A DNA stretch of 64,000 bases, taken from the NCBI RefSeq assembly GCF_002005445.1, contig NZ_CP014692.1, positions 2,356,001-2,420,000 on the forward strand. Direction: 5' to 3'. The translations under genes and the position numbers were made by a program. This DNA is from Acetobacter aceti. GTDB lineage: Bacteria > Pseudomonadota > Alphaproteobacteria > Acetobacterales > Acetobacteraceae. A model generated the notes under the pieces. It worked only from the letters and a program-made list of their open reading frames with translations, ran no database searches and was not told where the DNA came from. Each line of letters begins with the position of its first letter. Position 1 is the stretch's first letter. Of the stretch, positions 8,543-19,001 are shown one piece after another.

Positions 8543-9046
8543 TTACAGTTTCTTTGCAGTCTTCTCTGCACAGGCTGCCAGAGAACGCCCGAGGGTCTGA
8601 CCGCGCTGCGCCATGAAATCGGGAACGGATAAAGGCTCTTTCCGCCATGCATGAATCTCGGCTGCCGTATAAGGCCGGAACCCTTGCGGCAGACTGGTTC
8701 CAGCCAGCCGGAACATGACAAAATTCATGACATCCGCGAGGGTCTGATCGTCCCGGACGAGAGACATCGACACACCGGGCACACGGATCAGATAGGCCCG
8801 CCCCTCATCTGTGCAGGCGAATCCGCCAACAGCATTGCGTAAAGTCGGCACAAAACTGCTCCCGGATACGCCCTCTATGCCGTGACAACCACCGCAATGA
8901 GACAGATAGGTCACACTGGTGTGGTCAAGCACGGTGGCGTGCGACACGGAATCCGCAGCCTGTGAAACGCCGGACAGAAAGCACACACTTCCCGCAATCA
9001 GAATCAGAGCCGGAACGACCCGCATCAGAAGAGCCGTTCCGGGCAT
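8543..9046 (-). CDS. Monohaem cytochrome c, amine dehydrogenase operon
   Basis: 167 residues from the ATG at 9046, chosen for its GGAAGG-like ribosome site; an upstream ATG at 9091 would overlap the preceding gene and lacks one. A signal peptide ends near GVSQA-ADSVS. The haem site is CGGCH (HCGGCHGIEGVSG). A possible Met ligand lies in GVSMSLVRD. The domain is small and followed by a 45-residue basic tail. It probably carries electrons between the TTQ enzyme and the respiratory chain, together with the cytochrome at 9069-9545. It is not a dihaem MauG. Confidence 0.75.
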   Translation of the reverse strand: MPGTALLMRVVPALILIAGSVCFLSGVSQAADSVSHATVLDHTSVTYLSHCGGCHGIEGVSGSSFVPTLRNAVGGFACTDEGRAYLIRVPGVSMSLVRDDQTLADVMNFVMFRLAGTSLPQGFRPYTAAEIHAWRKEPLSVPDFMAQRGQTLGRSLAACAEKTAKKL

Positions 9047-9068
9047 CGAAGACCGCCTTCCCGCTTTC

Positions 9069-9545
9069 TCAGGGGATCGGGTGCACAGCATTCAACTTGT
9101 TTCGCTCTTCAAGAACCGCTGGAGGCGTCAGCGTGGACGCACGCTCTTTCTTCACATCATCAGCAGTGAAGGTCGGCGCGGGCTTTACGTCACTGAGAGA
9201 TGCAACATAGGTGAGAATAGCTGCAATATTCTCATCGCTCTGGGCACCGAAGGACGGCATGTAACCCATATAGGTGCCGCCACCAGCCTTGATCATACCC
9301 GACAGACCATTGAGCAGTACATGCGTCACATACGCTTTGCCTTCCGGTGTGGACGCAATCGCACCGATACGTCCCTTGAGCGGCGGAAACTGACCGACGA
9401 CGCCTGCTGCGCTGACCTGATGGCAAAGGCTGCAATTACCTGTGTAAAGCTGCTGACCGTCCGCCGCAGCGTGAGCCTTGCCCGAAGCGGTCACCCCGCT
9501 GGCAAGAAGGGCTGCGGCACTCAGGGAAAAGAGAATTTTCTTCAT
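9069..9545 (-). CDS. Monohaem cytochrome c, probable amine dehydrogenase electron acceptor
   Basis: 158 residues from the ATG at 9545 (MKKILFSLSAAALL, a clear signal peptide cleaved near KAHA-AADG). The haem motif is CSLCH near residue 38. Likely Met ligands lie in YMGYMPSFG, as in class I cytochromes. It begins 26 bases after mauA, the position where methylotrophs often encode amicyanin or a cytochrome that takes electrons from the TTQ enzyme. An in-frame extension back into mauA is not credible as part of the protein. Role inferred from context. Confidence 0.78.
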   Translation of the reverse strand: MKKILFSLSAAALLASGVTASGKAHAAADGQQLYTGNCSLCHQVSAAGVVGQFPPLKGRIGAIASTPEGKAYVTHVLLNGLSGMIKAGGGTYMGYMPSFGAQSDENIAAILTYVASLSDVKPAPTFTADDVKKERASTLTPPAVLEERNKLNAVHPIP

Positions 9546-9571
9546 TATCACTACAATCTGCTTCTGATGAC

Positions 9572-10132
9572 TTATGATGCCCTGCCGACCACGGCTGCGG
9601 TCGAGCAATTGTACATCTCCGATGTTCCCGTTCCGAAACACCAGATGATGTCGTTATTGGCCATCGGACGATAGGACGGCTGGTCACCATCCGTATTAAG
9701 GCACGTCACCTCGTTACACGAATCCTGACCACAGCAGTCGCGATAGGCAATCATATAGGAATTGCCGTCCTGCGGGTTGTAACAGCTACCGATCCACGAG
9801 GTGGGAGACGGCGCCGTTCCCGGCGGGCATGTATGGGTGCCGCCACCGCAGGCCGTGCACAGATTGCCGTCGATGGCGCAGTAACGCCAGTAATCGCAGG
9901 CAAGATCGTCTTTCGCCTGCGCTTTCGCAGCGAACGGTGACTGGGGCTTGGGCTTTGCTGTTGCGGCGTCAGCCCGGCTGACCGGCAGCAGCATGAAGGC
10001 CGGAGCCGCCACAACCGCACCACCGACTTTTGTCAGCATATCACGGCGCGAGGTATGGCCAGCGATCCGCCGCAGAACGCTCTCTGTCAGACGATCCAGC
10101 ATCGAACCCTGTTTCTTTTCAGACGGCAGCAT
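9572..10132 (-). CDS. mauA: TTQ amine dehydrogenase light chain (MauA/AauA type)
   Basis: 186 residues. The catalytic small subunit of a periplasmic methylamine- or aralkylamine-type dehydrogenase. A twin-arginine signal (SRRDMLTK) leads to a cleavage near SRADA. The two tryptophans that become tryptophan tryptophylquinone sit in SWIGSCYNP and NDIIWCFG; the catalytic Asp is in IAYRDCCG. Twelve cysteines follow the signal, enough for the six disulfides of the family. SPTSWIGSC resembles aromatic amine dehydrogenase, while the NDIIWCFG end resembles methylamine dehydrogenase, so the substrate class is open. The ATG at 10132 overlaps mauD and has an AGGAG site. Confidence 0.93.
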   Translation of the reverse strand: MLPSEKKQGSMLDRLTESVLRRIAGHTSRRDMLTKVGGAVVAAPAFMLLPVSRADAATAKPKPQSPFAAKAQAKDDLACDYWRYCAIDGNLCTACGGGTHTCPPGTAPSPTSWIGSCYNPQDGNSYMIAYRDCCGQDSCNEVTCLNTDGDQPSYRPMANNDIIWCFGTGTSEMYNCSTAAVVGRAS

Positions 10133-10724
10133 GAGAAATCACTCCTGTCTTCACCCGATCAACCTTCGGAGCCACTGGAACAGTGTCCAGCAACTCTTCG
10201 ATCTGACGGCGTGTATTCACAATATCCTTGGCCCGAATGACGCCGCGCTCATCCAGCAGCACCAAAGCAGGCAGACGGTTAATCTGAAGGACCAGCCCAA
10301 GCTCCACTCCCGTCAGAAGCGGAACATCCTGCATCTCAGGGCGACTGGCCACCATGTCCTGAAGTTCCGGAACCGGTCCGTCCCCGACGAACAAAAACTC
10401 GAATCCTCTGCTGGCAGCCACTTCACGCGCAACGGGAATAACGCGTTTGCAGACCGGACATTCCGGCGCCACGAACAGAAGCATCTGGTAGTGGCCCGGT
10501 TGCAGGGCATCACCGATCATGACCGGCCTGTCTTCCAGTGTGCGCAGAACCAGCCTCGGGACTGTCTGCCCGACATCCAGCCCCGGACGCGCTTCCTGAG
10601 CGCCAATCGGCGCTATCCGTTCATGCAGCACGCCGATCTGACGTGCGAGCGCCAGCAATGTCACAGCAAGAACCAGAACCAGAACTGTCAGAAAGCCCTG
10701 CCAGATAAGAAGAGCGACCATCAT
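10119..10724 (-). CDS. mauD: MauD, thiol-disulfide protein for light-chain maturation
   Basis: 201 residues. An N-terminal membrane segment (LLIWQGFLTVLVLVLAVTLL) is followed by a periplasmic redoxin domain with an intact active site, APECPVCKRVIP near residue 95. In Paracoccus MauD is needed for stable light chain, probably by handling its six disulfides. It overlaps mauE by 4 bases and mauA by 14 bases, so the proteins are likely made together. A paralogue with a changed active site lies at 6467-7066. Confidence 0.88.
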   Translation of the reverse strand: MMVALLIWQGFLTVLVLVLAVTLLALARQIGVLHERIAPIGAQEARPGLDVGQTVPRLVLRTLEDRPVMIGDALQPGHYQMLLFVAPECPVCKRVIPVAREVAASRGFEFLFVGDGPVPELQDMVASRPEMQDVPLLTGVELGLVLQINRLPALVLLDERGVIRAKDIVNTRRQIEELLDTVPVAPKVDRVKTGVISHAAV

Positions 10725-11266
10725 GCCTGCTCTCCTGACGCATCACTGAGGGAGAGATCCGGCAATACGCGCAGCGCCTGCCAGAGCACCCAGAGCGCCA
10801 CGCCACACGCGGCACCCTCGATCCGGATGCCAACCGAAGAAACCTCCCCTCCCACGACAGGCAGCAAGGCAGGCACACCACACGCCAGCGTACGGAAAAC
10901 CAGCGACCAGGAAAGCGCCTCGCCTTTCTGTCCGGGTGTGCAGCCACAGGACAGGTCAGTGCGGCCCCGCATGACGTTGATACCCATCGCCAGAGCGAAG
11001 GTCACCATCAGACCAGCGGCGGCAACACCTCCGACACCCTGCCCGATACCGGACAGCAGCATCAGACCGACAAGCACCTCCACCGCGCCAAGCCCCCACG
11101 CCGCAGTCTCAAGAAACGATGCGGGAAGAAGCCGGTAGGACGAAAGCGTCCCGAGAAAGAGGTCATGTTCCCGTAGCTTGGAAACTCCAGCCACAAGAAA
11201 CATGATCCCCACACCTCCGGCGCAGAGGGCTGAAAGACCACCCATCATGAGAGAGGCGGCATTCAT
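10721..11266 (-). CDS. mauE: MauE, membrane protein for amine dehydrogenase maturation
   Basis: 181 residues with about four to five transmembrane helices: near 5-28, 45-70, 75-95, 115-140 and 145-165. The DoxX/MauE-type signature is seen in FLVAGVSKLREHD and in SCGCTPGQKGEALSW near residue 105. MauE is proposed to pass redox equivalents with MauD during disulfide formation in the light chain. Start and stop both overlap the neighbours by 4 bases. Confidence 0.85.
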   Translation of the reverse strand: MNAASLMMGGLSALCAGGVGIMFLVAGVSKLREHDLFLGTLSSYRLLPASFLETAAWGLGAVEVLVGLMLLSGIGQGVGGVAAAGLMVTFALAMGINVMRGRTDLSCGCTPGQKGEALSWSLVFRTLACGVPALLPVVGGEVSSVGIRIEGAACGVALWVLWQALRVLPDLSLSDASGEQA

Positions 11267-12492
11267 CCTTCACCGGGCGCAACCGTGAAGATCAGCGAAC
11301 TGCCGAGCGCCTTCATCTTGTGCGCCTGTTTGCCGGTTTTCGCATCGAGGATATAAAAATCACTGATATCTTCATTCGTTGTGAACATCAGAGGATGTTC
11401 ATCCTGCGTCACACCGACCATAGGGCTGGGAGTCGGCAGAGCCATACGACGGATGCGCTTATGCGTAGCCGTATCGTAAACCCAGACTTCCGAACCGGCC
11501 TCCTTGTGACTCCAGAACGGCCCCTTGTGCATCAGCACGTACAGTTCATGACTGCTTTTATGCAGAGCGGACATCTGCCAGCCACCGGGACGCCACGTCA
11601 CCTCGAAAGGCTTCGACGAGTCTGGCGCCACCTTCATTCCGGCGCCTTCCTGCAGAGACCAGGGCTTGCTGACGACAGAATCAGCACCAAGCCCGGTTTC
11701 GTAAACCTTGCCGGTATAGCTGATGAACCACGCCTTGCCGTCCTTGGCCGAGGAAGGACTCTGCTCAAAGATGCCGTCGTGATCAGGCTCGAAGAACGCC
11801 GCGCTGTGCGTCATGGACGGCTTGCCATCAGCGCCGATGCTGACATTGGCCAGCGTGCCGTCAGCGCAGAGCGAGGAGAAACCGCTGTTACCCCAAGGGT
11901 AAATCAACGCACATCCCGGCACATCAACCGTCTGCGTGATCTTGTGGGATGCCGTATCCACCACTTCGACCGCGCTGCCGGGGCTCATCTGGTAAACATA
12001 GACAAGAGAGCCGTCGGCGCTGATGGCGAGGTTATTGCGCTTGGGTGTGACCAGCGCACGGGACGGAAGCTTTTCGTCGGCGACGATCTTCAGTGTGCTG
12101 CTTTCATATTCAGCCAGCAGATCATTGCGCTCACCGCGATTGCCGCGTTCCCACGTCGTTTCACCAACAAAGAAATGGCTGGCGTCAGGCGACAGAACGA
12201 CATTCGGATTGTATGCGGCCTGCACCATCCCCAGCAGACGCCCCTTGTCGGCATCCACCACGTAGGCACGACCATCCTTGCCATGCTGATACACGGCGTC
12301 CACGACCAGAATCGTATGAGGCGACCATGGCGCCAGCGTTACAATATCGCTTTGTTCCGTCTGAGGAATAGGTTCATCCGCCCGCGCCGAGGCTGTTGCT
12401 GCAATAAGAACAACACCGCCCAGTAAAGAACGGAGAAAAGCAGCGCGACTACTCTTCTTATTAGGCAAATGCGGGAACGTCATGAGACTCAT
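11263..12492 (-). CDS. mauB: TTQ amine dehydrogenase heavy chain (MauB/AauB type)
   Basis: 409 residues. The large beta-propeller subunit that forms the substrate channel over the TTQ light chain in the periplasm. A Sec-type signal peptide ends near ASARA-DEPIP. Propeller repeats are visible: VVDADKGRLLGMV, AISADGSLVYVY, GKAWFISYTGKVYE, LYVLMHKGPFWSHKEAG and SEVWVYDTATHKRI. The length fits MauB. It is the first gene of an eight-gene minus-strand operon. Methylamine versus aromatic amine specificity cannot be read from the heavy chain here, so the mau name is provisional and aau is equally possible. Confidence 0.9.
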   Translation of the reverse strand: MSLMTFPHLPNKKSSRAAFLRSLLGGVVLIAATASARADEPIPQTEQSDIVTLAPWSPHTILVVDAVYQHGKDGRAYVVDADKGRLLGMVQAAYNPNVVLSPDASHFFVGETTWERGNRGERNDLLAEYESSTLKIVADEKLPSRALVTPKRNNLAISADGSLVYVYQMSPGSAVEVVDTASHKITQTVDVPGCALIYPWGNSGFSSLCADGTLANVSIGADGKPSMTHSAAFFEPDHDGIFEQSPSSAKDGKAWFISYTGKVYETGLGADSVVSKPWSLQEGAGMKVAPDSSKPFEVTWRPGGWQMSALHKSSHELYVLMHKGPFWSHKEAGSEVWVYDTATHKRIRRMALPTPSPMVGVTQDEHPLMFTTNEDISDFYILDAKTGKQAHKMKALGSSLIFTVAPGEG

Positions 12493-14013
<1,521 letters not shown>

Positions 14014-14032
14014 TCAGGGTTCACAAACGAAT

Positions 14033-14077
14033 CAACGTCTTGGCGGCACGTTCTCCAGTCGCGGAGACGTTGGTTTT
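14033..14077 (+). terminator. Possible terminator after hemB
   Basis: CAACGTCT at 14033-14040 pairs perfectly with AGACGTTG at 14065-14072. The 24-base loop is long but GC-rich and partly self-complementary. GTTTTA follows. It begins 20 bases after the hemB stop. The T run is short. Confidence 0.5.
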
Positions 14078-14256
14078 ACAGTGACGAAACCGCAACACTC
14101 CAGAAATATGATCCCGTTCAAAAAATAGAATATCAATTAAAACAATTACTTAAAAAAATACAATTCATAGGGCTCTTTGAATCGCAATGTAACAGCTTCG
14201 ATAAATGTGACATGCATCTCATCAACGTTCCAACGCTGGTGAAAGCCCTGAACCTG

Positions 14257-15162
14257 ATGCTTCGCAAAACCGCCCTTCTGACCTGCCTGACCACCGCAAC
14301 ACTTGCATTTTCGATGATCGACGCCGCCTGCGCCGCTCCTCCGGCAGTTGTCGCCGTCAACAGGGAGATCGGCCTTTCTGTAACGGGTAACTTCGAGGAT
14401 CTGACACGCAACATTGGACATAATTATAACGTACGTCCTACCTGGTTCTCCGATGACAATTATCAGTCGCAGAGATCAGACCGCATTCATCAAACAGGCT
14501 GGACACCAGGCTTCCGGGCGGATGCACAGTACATGTTTGACACCAGCATCATGAAACATCTTTACGCTGCGGCCACTTTCACACTGGACGACGGCCAGAC
14601 AGAAGACAGCCGGAAAACATATTGGCATGTGCAGCCAGCTTCCGGTTCAGCGTTCAATGATCACGCCCGCTATCAGGCTGGACAAAACCGATCCGGCATC
14701 AATGTAACCGGCGAAATCGGCAAAGGGTTTCTGATACTCAATGACCGACTGCTTATCATGCCGACCATACAGGGCGGTTATCGAGCTGGAGGAGCAAATA
14801 CTTTTACTGCCTATGGTAAAGGTTATATCGGCCTCGCTCTTCATATCGATTACGCCATTACCAACCGCCTTGTCATTCGTGGACGGGCCGGCTGGGCACA
14901 GTTTCTTGACACGCATACCTACTTCGGCAGCAACAACCCTTATGCCCATGACTCCCGTCCCGAATGGAGCGGCGACATCGCCCTTGACTATCGCATGACA
15001 GATCGCGTGCATCTGACAGGAGGCGTACGCTACACTTACCTGAACTACGGCCGGGCACGACAGACCGCCTATACTCCATTCTGGAATGAAACTGACTCAG
15101 CAAACGGTATTAACTGGCGCAACGGCGTTCAGCTCCGCCTCGGCGTGGCGTATCAACTCTGA
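14257..15162 (+). CDS. Outer-membrane beta-barrel protein, unknown function
   Basis: 301 residues from the ATG at 14257, which gives a clean signal peptide (MLRKTALLTCLTTATLAF, cleaved near ACAAP); an in-frame ATG at 14212 adds 15 residues. The mature protein shows amphipathic strands with Tyr/Trp/Gly and ends in LRLGVAYQL. Strand-like blocks include FRADAQYMFD, LALHIDYAITNRLVIRGRAGWAQF (in part) and VHLTGGVRYTYL. It is not a recognised porin family. The gene stands alone between hemB and bpt. Confidence 0.65.
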   Translation: MLRKTALLTCLTTATLAFSMIDAACAAPPAVVAVNREIGLSVTGNFEDLTRNIGHNYNVRPTWFSDDNYQSQRSDRIHQTGWTPGFRADAQYMFDTSIMKHLYAAATFTLDDGQTEDSRKTYWHVQPASGSAFNDHARYQAGQNRSGINVTGEIGKGFLILNDRLLIMPTIQGGYRAGGANTFTAYGKGYIGLALHIDYAITNRLVIRGRAGWAQFLDTHTYFGSNNPYAHDSRPEWSGDIALDYRMTDRVHLTGGVRYTYLNYGRARQTAYTPFWNETDSANGINWRNGVQLRLGVAYQL

Positions 15163-15288
15163 GAAAAGAATGAGGACATAGCCGGTCTTCAATTGACGGC
15201 AGGCCCGACTGTTCGTCATTATCCATCCCCTGTTCCGGATGAACATTCGGGAGCAGGGTGATGCGCCAATGCGGGAGGCTGAAAACTG

Positions 15289-16020
15289 ATGACTTTTTCG
15301 TCTCGCCACCCGCAGTTTTTCTATACGACCGCTCCCCAGCCCTGCCCTTACCTGCCGGACCGGATGGAGCGGAAGGTCGTCACCGATCTGTCTGGTCCCA
15401 ATGCGGAAGCTCTGCACGACCGACTGTCGCGGGCGGGCTTTCGACGCAGTCACGCCATTGCCTACGCGCCCGTCTGCAACGGCTGCACTGCCTGCGTCCC
15501 CATCCGCATTCCCGTCCAGCGATTTGTTCCCAGCCGAACCCAGAAACGAAGCATCAAAGCCAACTCCGATCTGCAGGGGTTCGAGGTTCCGGCAAAAGCC
15601 ACTGCCGAGCAGTTCGTGCTGTTTCGTCAGTACCAGCTTGCCCGACACGCAACGGGCGATATGGCGAGCATGAATTTCGCCGATTACCGGTCAATGGTTG
15701 AAGATACTCCCATTGATACCTTCATGGTGGAGTTCCGGTCGCCGGAGAACCACCTTATGGCGGTCAGTCTGGTCGACGCCCTGAGTGATGGACTCTCGGC
15801 TGTATACAGTTTTTACGACCCCACCGACAGCACACGCTCTCTGGGCAGCTTCGCGGTCCTCTGGCTGGTCCAGCAGGCGAAACGAAGACGCCTGCCATAC
15901 GTCTATCTTGGCTACTGGATCGCCCAGAGTCCCAAGATGGCCTACAAGACCAACTTCCGTCCTGCCGAGATTCTGTCACGAGGGAACTGGCGTGATCTGG
16001 ACGAACACGACCTCGCATGA
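15289..16020 (+). CDS. bpt: Aspartate/glutamate leucyltransferase
   Basis: 243 residues. Bpt transfers Leu from leucyl-tRNA to proteins with N-terminal Asp or Glu, marking them for ClpS/ClpAP degradation. Seen are FFYTTAPQPCPYLPDR with the conserved cysteine near residue 20, the paired cysteines in PVCNGCTACVPIRIPV near 65, and the C-terminal GNAT-like region with SVYSFYDP-type block (AVYSFYDPTDSTRSLG) and YVYLGYWI. Length and motifs fit the bacterial ATE/Bpt family well. Confidence 0.92.
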   Translation: MTFSSRHPQFFYTTAPQPCPYLPDRMERKVVTDLSGPNAEALHDRLSRAGFRRSHAIAYAPVCNGCTACVPIRIPVQRFVPSRTQKRSIKANSDLQGFEVPAKATAEQFVLFRQYQLARHATGDMASMNFADYRSMVEDTPIDTFMVEFRSPENHLMAVSLVDALSDGLSAVYSFYDPTDSTRSLGSFAVLWLVQQAKRRRLPYVYLGYWIAQSPKMAYKTNFRPAEILSRGNWRDLDEHDLA

Positions 16021-16215
16021 AATGCAGTCTGCCACGACGTATGAAATCAACCTCGCCGTTTCATGAATAACCTCTCATGTAAGATCTCTTTTCCGCGGAA
16101 ATCCGCGACTTAGGCGGACAGGCGCCCTGCCCTCCGCGTGACAGGTGCCGCAACTCACTCTAATCTCCTACCGCATTCAGTATGCGATCCGTCGCAATAT
16201 CGGAGATCTCGTTTT

Positions 16216-16896
16216 ATGCGCATACTTCTCGTTGAGGATGATCCGACAGTTCGGGGTTTCGTCGCCAAAGGTCTGAGCGAGACCGGCCACCTCGTCGAGC
16301 AGGCTGACAACGGCAAGGACGGGCTGTTTCTTGCCGTCAGCGAGAAGTTCGATGTCATCATTCTCGACCGCATGCTTCCCGGCGGCATTGATGGCCTCCG
16401 CATCCTGGAGACGCTCCGCTCGCAGGCCAATGCAACGCCGGTGCTGATTCTTTCCGCCCTGGCAGACGTGGATGACCGCGTCGCCGGATTGAAAGCCGGT
16501 GGCGATGATTATCTGACAAAGCCTTTCGCATTCTCGGAACTCCTTGCCCGTGTCGAGGCGCTCGGGCGGCGCGGTCGCAACGAGGCTGCCCCCCAGACCA
16601 GACTGGAAATCAGTGGCCTTGAGATGGATCTGCTTTCCCGGAGCGTGAAGCGTGACGGGCAGAAGATCGATCTCCAGCCACGAGAGTTCCGCCTGCTTGA
16701 ATTTCTGATGCGGCATGCCGGACAGGTCGTTACCCGCACAATGCTGCTTGAAGGCGTGTGGGATTACCATTTCGACCCACAGACGAACGTGATCGATGTC
16801 CACGTGTCACGCCTGCGGCAGAAAGTGGACAAGCCATTCGAAGCGCCGCTTATCCATACCGTCCGGAACGCGGGTTACATGCTCCGCGCTGACTGA
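16216..16896 (+). CDS. OmpR-family response regulator
   Basis: 226 residues from the ATG at 16216. The receiver domain has the acidic pair EDD at 7-9, the phosphoacceptor Asp51 in VIILDRMLPGG, and Lys in YLTKPF near residue 101. The C-terminal winged helix carries LQPREFRLLEFLMRHAGQ and NVIDVHVSRLRQKVD. It is the first of four same-strand genes and the partner of the kinase at 17023. The inducing signal and target genes are not apparent. Confidence 0.92.
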   Translation: MRILLVEDDPTVRGFVAKGLSETGHLVEQADNGKDGLFLAVSEKFDVIILDRMLPGGIDGLRILETLRSQANATPVLILSALADVDDRVAGLKAGGDDYLTKPFAFSELLARVEALGRRGRNEAAPQTRLEISGLEMDLLSRSVKRDGQKIDLQPREFRLLEFLMRHAGQVVTRTMLLEGVWDYHFDPQTNVIDVHVSRLRQKVDKPFEAPLIHTVRNAGYMLRAD

Positions 16897-17022
16897 CCTT
16901 TTCAGCTACCCGGTGATGGGGTTATTTTTTCAACCTGCCCATCATCGGCTTTCGCCAGTCGGGATACTGATAGTGCGTAATGGTCTTTTTCCATTTCTCT
17001 GCTGGCCCGGCGCGGCTGACTT

Positions 17023-18600
17023 ATGACACCCCCCATCTCTCCTGAACCGGCTGAACAGGCAGTTCCCGCAAGGCAACGCGGATTTCGACTATCCCGTCTC
17101 TCACTCAAGGCCCTGCGTTACCATATCGGTGGCCTGAGATCCGCGGGTGTCCGCTTTGCTCTCGGTTATGCGGTTCTGTTCTGGGTTTCCGCCGGGCTTT
17201 TTCTCTCAGTCATCTGGTGGGGAACCGCCAGCCTTCTGCAACGGCAGGTGGAAGCTTCCGTGGCGGCGGATGCGCGCGCCCTTTCCGAACGCTGGTCAGA
17301 TGGAGGCCTCTCGGCGCTTGCGCTCACCATCGAAGACCGACTGGAAGACAATGTTGATGATGACGCCCTGTATCTGCTGGTGGGTCCGCATGGAGAGCGT
17401 ATAGCCGGCAATCTGCCCTCATGGCCGGAGCCCGTGGCCATGAGCAATGTCTGGTATCAGCTCACCATCAAGCGGGCCGGAATCAGAGGGGTTGCCGAAG
17501 TACAGTCTTTCGATCTTCCAAAGAACTATCGATTACTTGTCGGAAGGGACGTGCGTGGACGGTCCACATTGCGCCATCTGCTCACCGACACCCTGTTCTG
17601 GGCATGGGGCATCATCACTGTTCTGACATTTATCGGCGCTTTTTTCGTCCGCAGCATGTTCAGACGCATGATTTCATCCATTGCACGAACCACCTCCGCC
17701 ATTGCGCACGGCGACATGGACCGACGCGTCCCTCTTTCCGGACGTGGTGATGAAATCGATGAAGTTGCCGAAGCGATCAATGAGATGCTCGATCGCATCA
17801 AACGCCTGATGGACGGCGTGAAGCAGGTTTCGAACGCGATTGCCCATGATCTGCGCACTCCGATCACGCGCGCCCGTGCCCAGCTCGAATATGCAGCATT
17901 GCATGCCAGGGATGAGAATTCACTACGCTCGGCCATCGAGGAAGGCGTCAGCGATCTCGACAATATTACAGCCGTATTCGAAGCTCTTCTCAGAATTGCA
18001 CAGATTGAAGCCGGTTCGAGACGATCGGCCTTCGCGTCATTCGACCTGATGCCTGTGCTCAGCGACATTGTAGAACTCTACGAACCGTTGGCCGATGATC
18101 AGGGCAGCAGAATCATGTTGCGCGCACCGGAACATCTCCAGTTCTATGGCGATCGTTCCATGATCCAGCAGGCTGTTTCGAATCTGATCGATAACGCCAT
18201 CAAGTTTTCGCCTCACAACGGAACGATCACCGTCGCTGTCGCCACCGGCTTCAATCCTGTCCCCGCCGACCGGGCGGGTGGGCGCATCGTTACCCTTGAA
18301 GTCAGTGATCAGGGGCCGGGTATGACAGCAGCCGACATGGAAAGAGCATCAGAGCGCTTCTTCCGTGCAGACGCCGCCCGCAATACGCCCGGTTCCGGTC
18401 TTGGTCTTTCTCTGGTCCAGGCCATTGTCCACCTTCACGGTGGTATTCTGCAGTTTCAGTCCCGTAGTCCCGGCCTCTGCGTAAGAATGTATCTGCCGCT
18501 CCCGGAAGATGACGGCAAAAAACAGGGTACAGATATGACGGAGGATTCACACACTTACCATCCGCAAGACAGACCGGATCTGCTAGTGTCTCAATCATGA
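17023..18600 (+). CDS. Sensor histidine kinase, HAMP type
   Basis: 525 residues. Transmembrane helices at about 44-66 and 190-209 enclose a periplasmic sensor of about 120 residues. A HAMP domain (about 210-263) precedes the phosphoacceptor His275 in NAIAHDLRTPITR. ATPase boxes follow: N box QAVSNLIDNAIKFS, G1 SDQGPGM, and G2 GSGLGLSLV. It should phosphorylate the regulator encoded 126 bases upstream. A 35-residue tail with no known domain ends in a 4-base overlap with the next gene. Confidence 0.92.
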   Translation: MTPPISPEPAEQAVPARQRGFRLSRLSLKALRYHIGGLRSAGVRFALGYAVLFWVSAGLFLSVIWWGTASLLQRQVEASVAADARALSERWSDGGLSALALTIEDRLEDNVDDDALYLLVGPHGERIAGNLPSWPEPVAMSNVWYQLTIKRAGIRGVAEVQSFDLPKNYRLLVGRDVRGRSTLRHLLTDTLFWAWGIITVLTFIGAFFVRSMFRRMISSIARTTSAIAHGDMDRRVPLSGRGDEIDEVAEAINEMLDRIKRLMDGVKQVSNAIAHDLRTPITRARAQLEYAALHARDENSLRSAIEEGVSDLDNITAVFEALLRIAQIEAGSRRSAFASFDLMPVLSDIVELYEPLADDQGSRIMLRAPEHLQFYGDRSMIQQAVSNLIDNAIKFSPHNGTITVAVATGFNPVPADRAGGRIVTLEVSDQGPGMTAADMERASERFFRADAARNTPGSGLGLSLVQAIVHLHGGILQFQSRSPGLCVRMYLPLPEDDGKKQGTDMTEDSHTYHPQDRPDLLVSQS

Positions 18601-19001
18601 TACGTGTGATGTTTCTGATTGCAGCACCGATTCTGCTCTTAGCCCTGTGTGGGGTGGCAGAAGCCGAAACTGGTGACAGTTCAGTCCGAATGCTGTTTGC
18701 CCGTGAACCCGTGAATGGCGGAGCATCACCGGTCGCACAGCCCGTCGCCATGGTGAGGACGATGGATGGAAGCGACACTTCTCCCTCTGAACGCAGCATG
18801 GAAGTCACCTCCGACAGCCGGGATTACTGCTCGCGCCTGATGCGCACGATTGATGAGCATGACAGGCAGATACGATCCGAAGATGTTGTCGCTCTCAGAA
18901 AAGAAGGCCAACGTCTTTGTAGTCAGGGCTATGTCCGGCTGGGTGTCACGCGGCTGAGGGAAGCCCTCGCCATTCTTAAAGGCAGGAATATACATCCATG
19001 A
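18597..19001 (+). CDS. Small exported protein of the kinase/SIMPL operon
   Basis: 134 residues, no family recognised. A signal peptide (MIRVMFLIAAPILLLALCGV, cleaved near AEA-ETGD) leads to a Ser/Met-rich linker and a helical C-terminal half with two cysteines (DYCSRL and RLCSQG) that could form a disulfide in the periplasm. Its ATG overlaps the kinase stop and its stop overlaps the next ATG, both by 4 bases, so it is very likely translated with them. It may be a periplasmic accessory to the sensor; that is inference. Confidence 0.72.
   Translation: MIRVMFLIAAPILLLALCGVAEAETGDSSVRMLFAREPVNGGASPVAQPVAMVRTMDGSDTSPSERSMEVTSDSRDYCSRLMRTIDEHDRQIRSEDVVALRKEGQRLCSQGYVRLGVTRLREALAILKGRNIHP

Noticed and set aside
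8543..9545. The two operon cytochromes as a split MauG
   Set aside because: Each has one CxxCH motif and its own signal peptide, with no peroxidase-type features, so they are separate monohaem proteins.
9948..12426. Long plus-strand open frames (396 and 368 codons) opposite the mau genes
   Set aside because: They mirror the mauA-mauB coding genes in the antisense frame, have no conserved motifs and no ribosome sites; codon bias of the real genes keeps them open.
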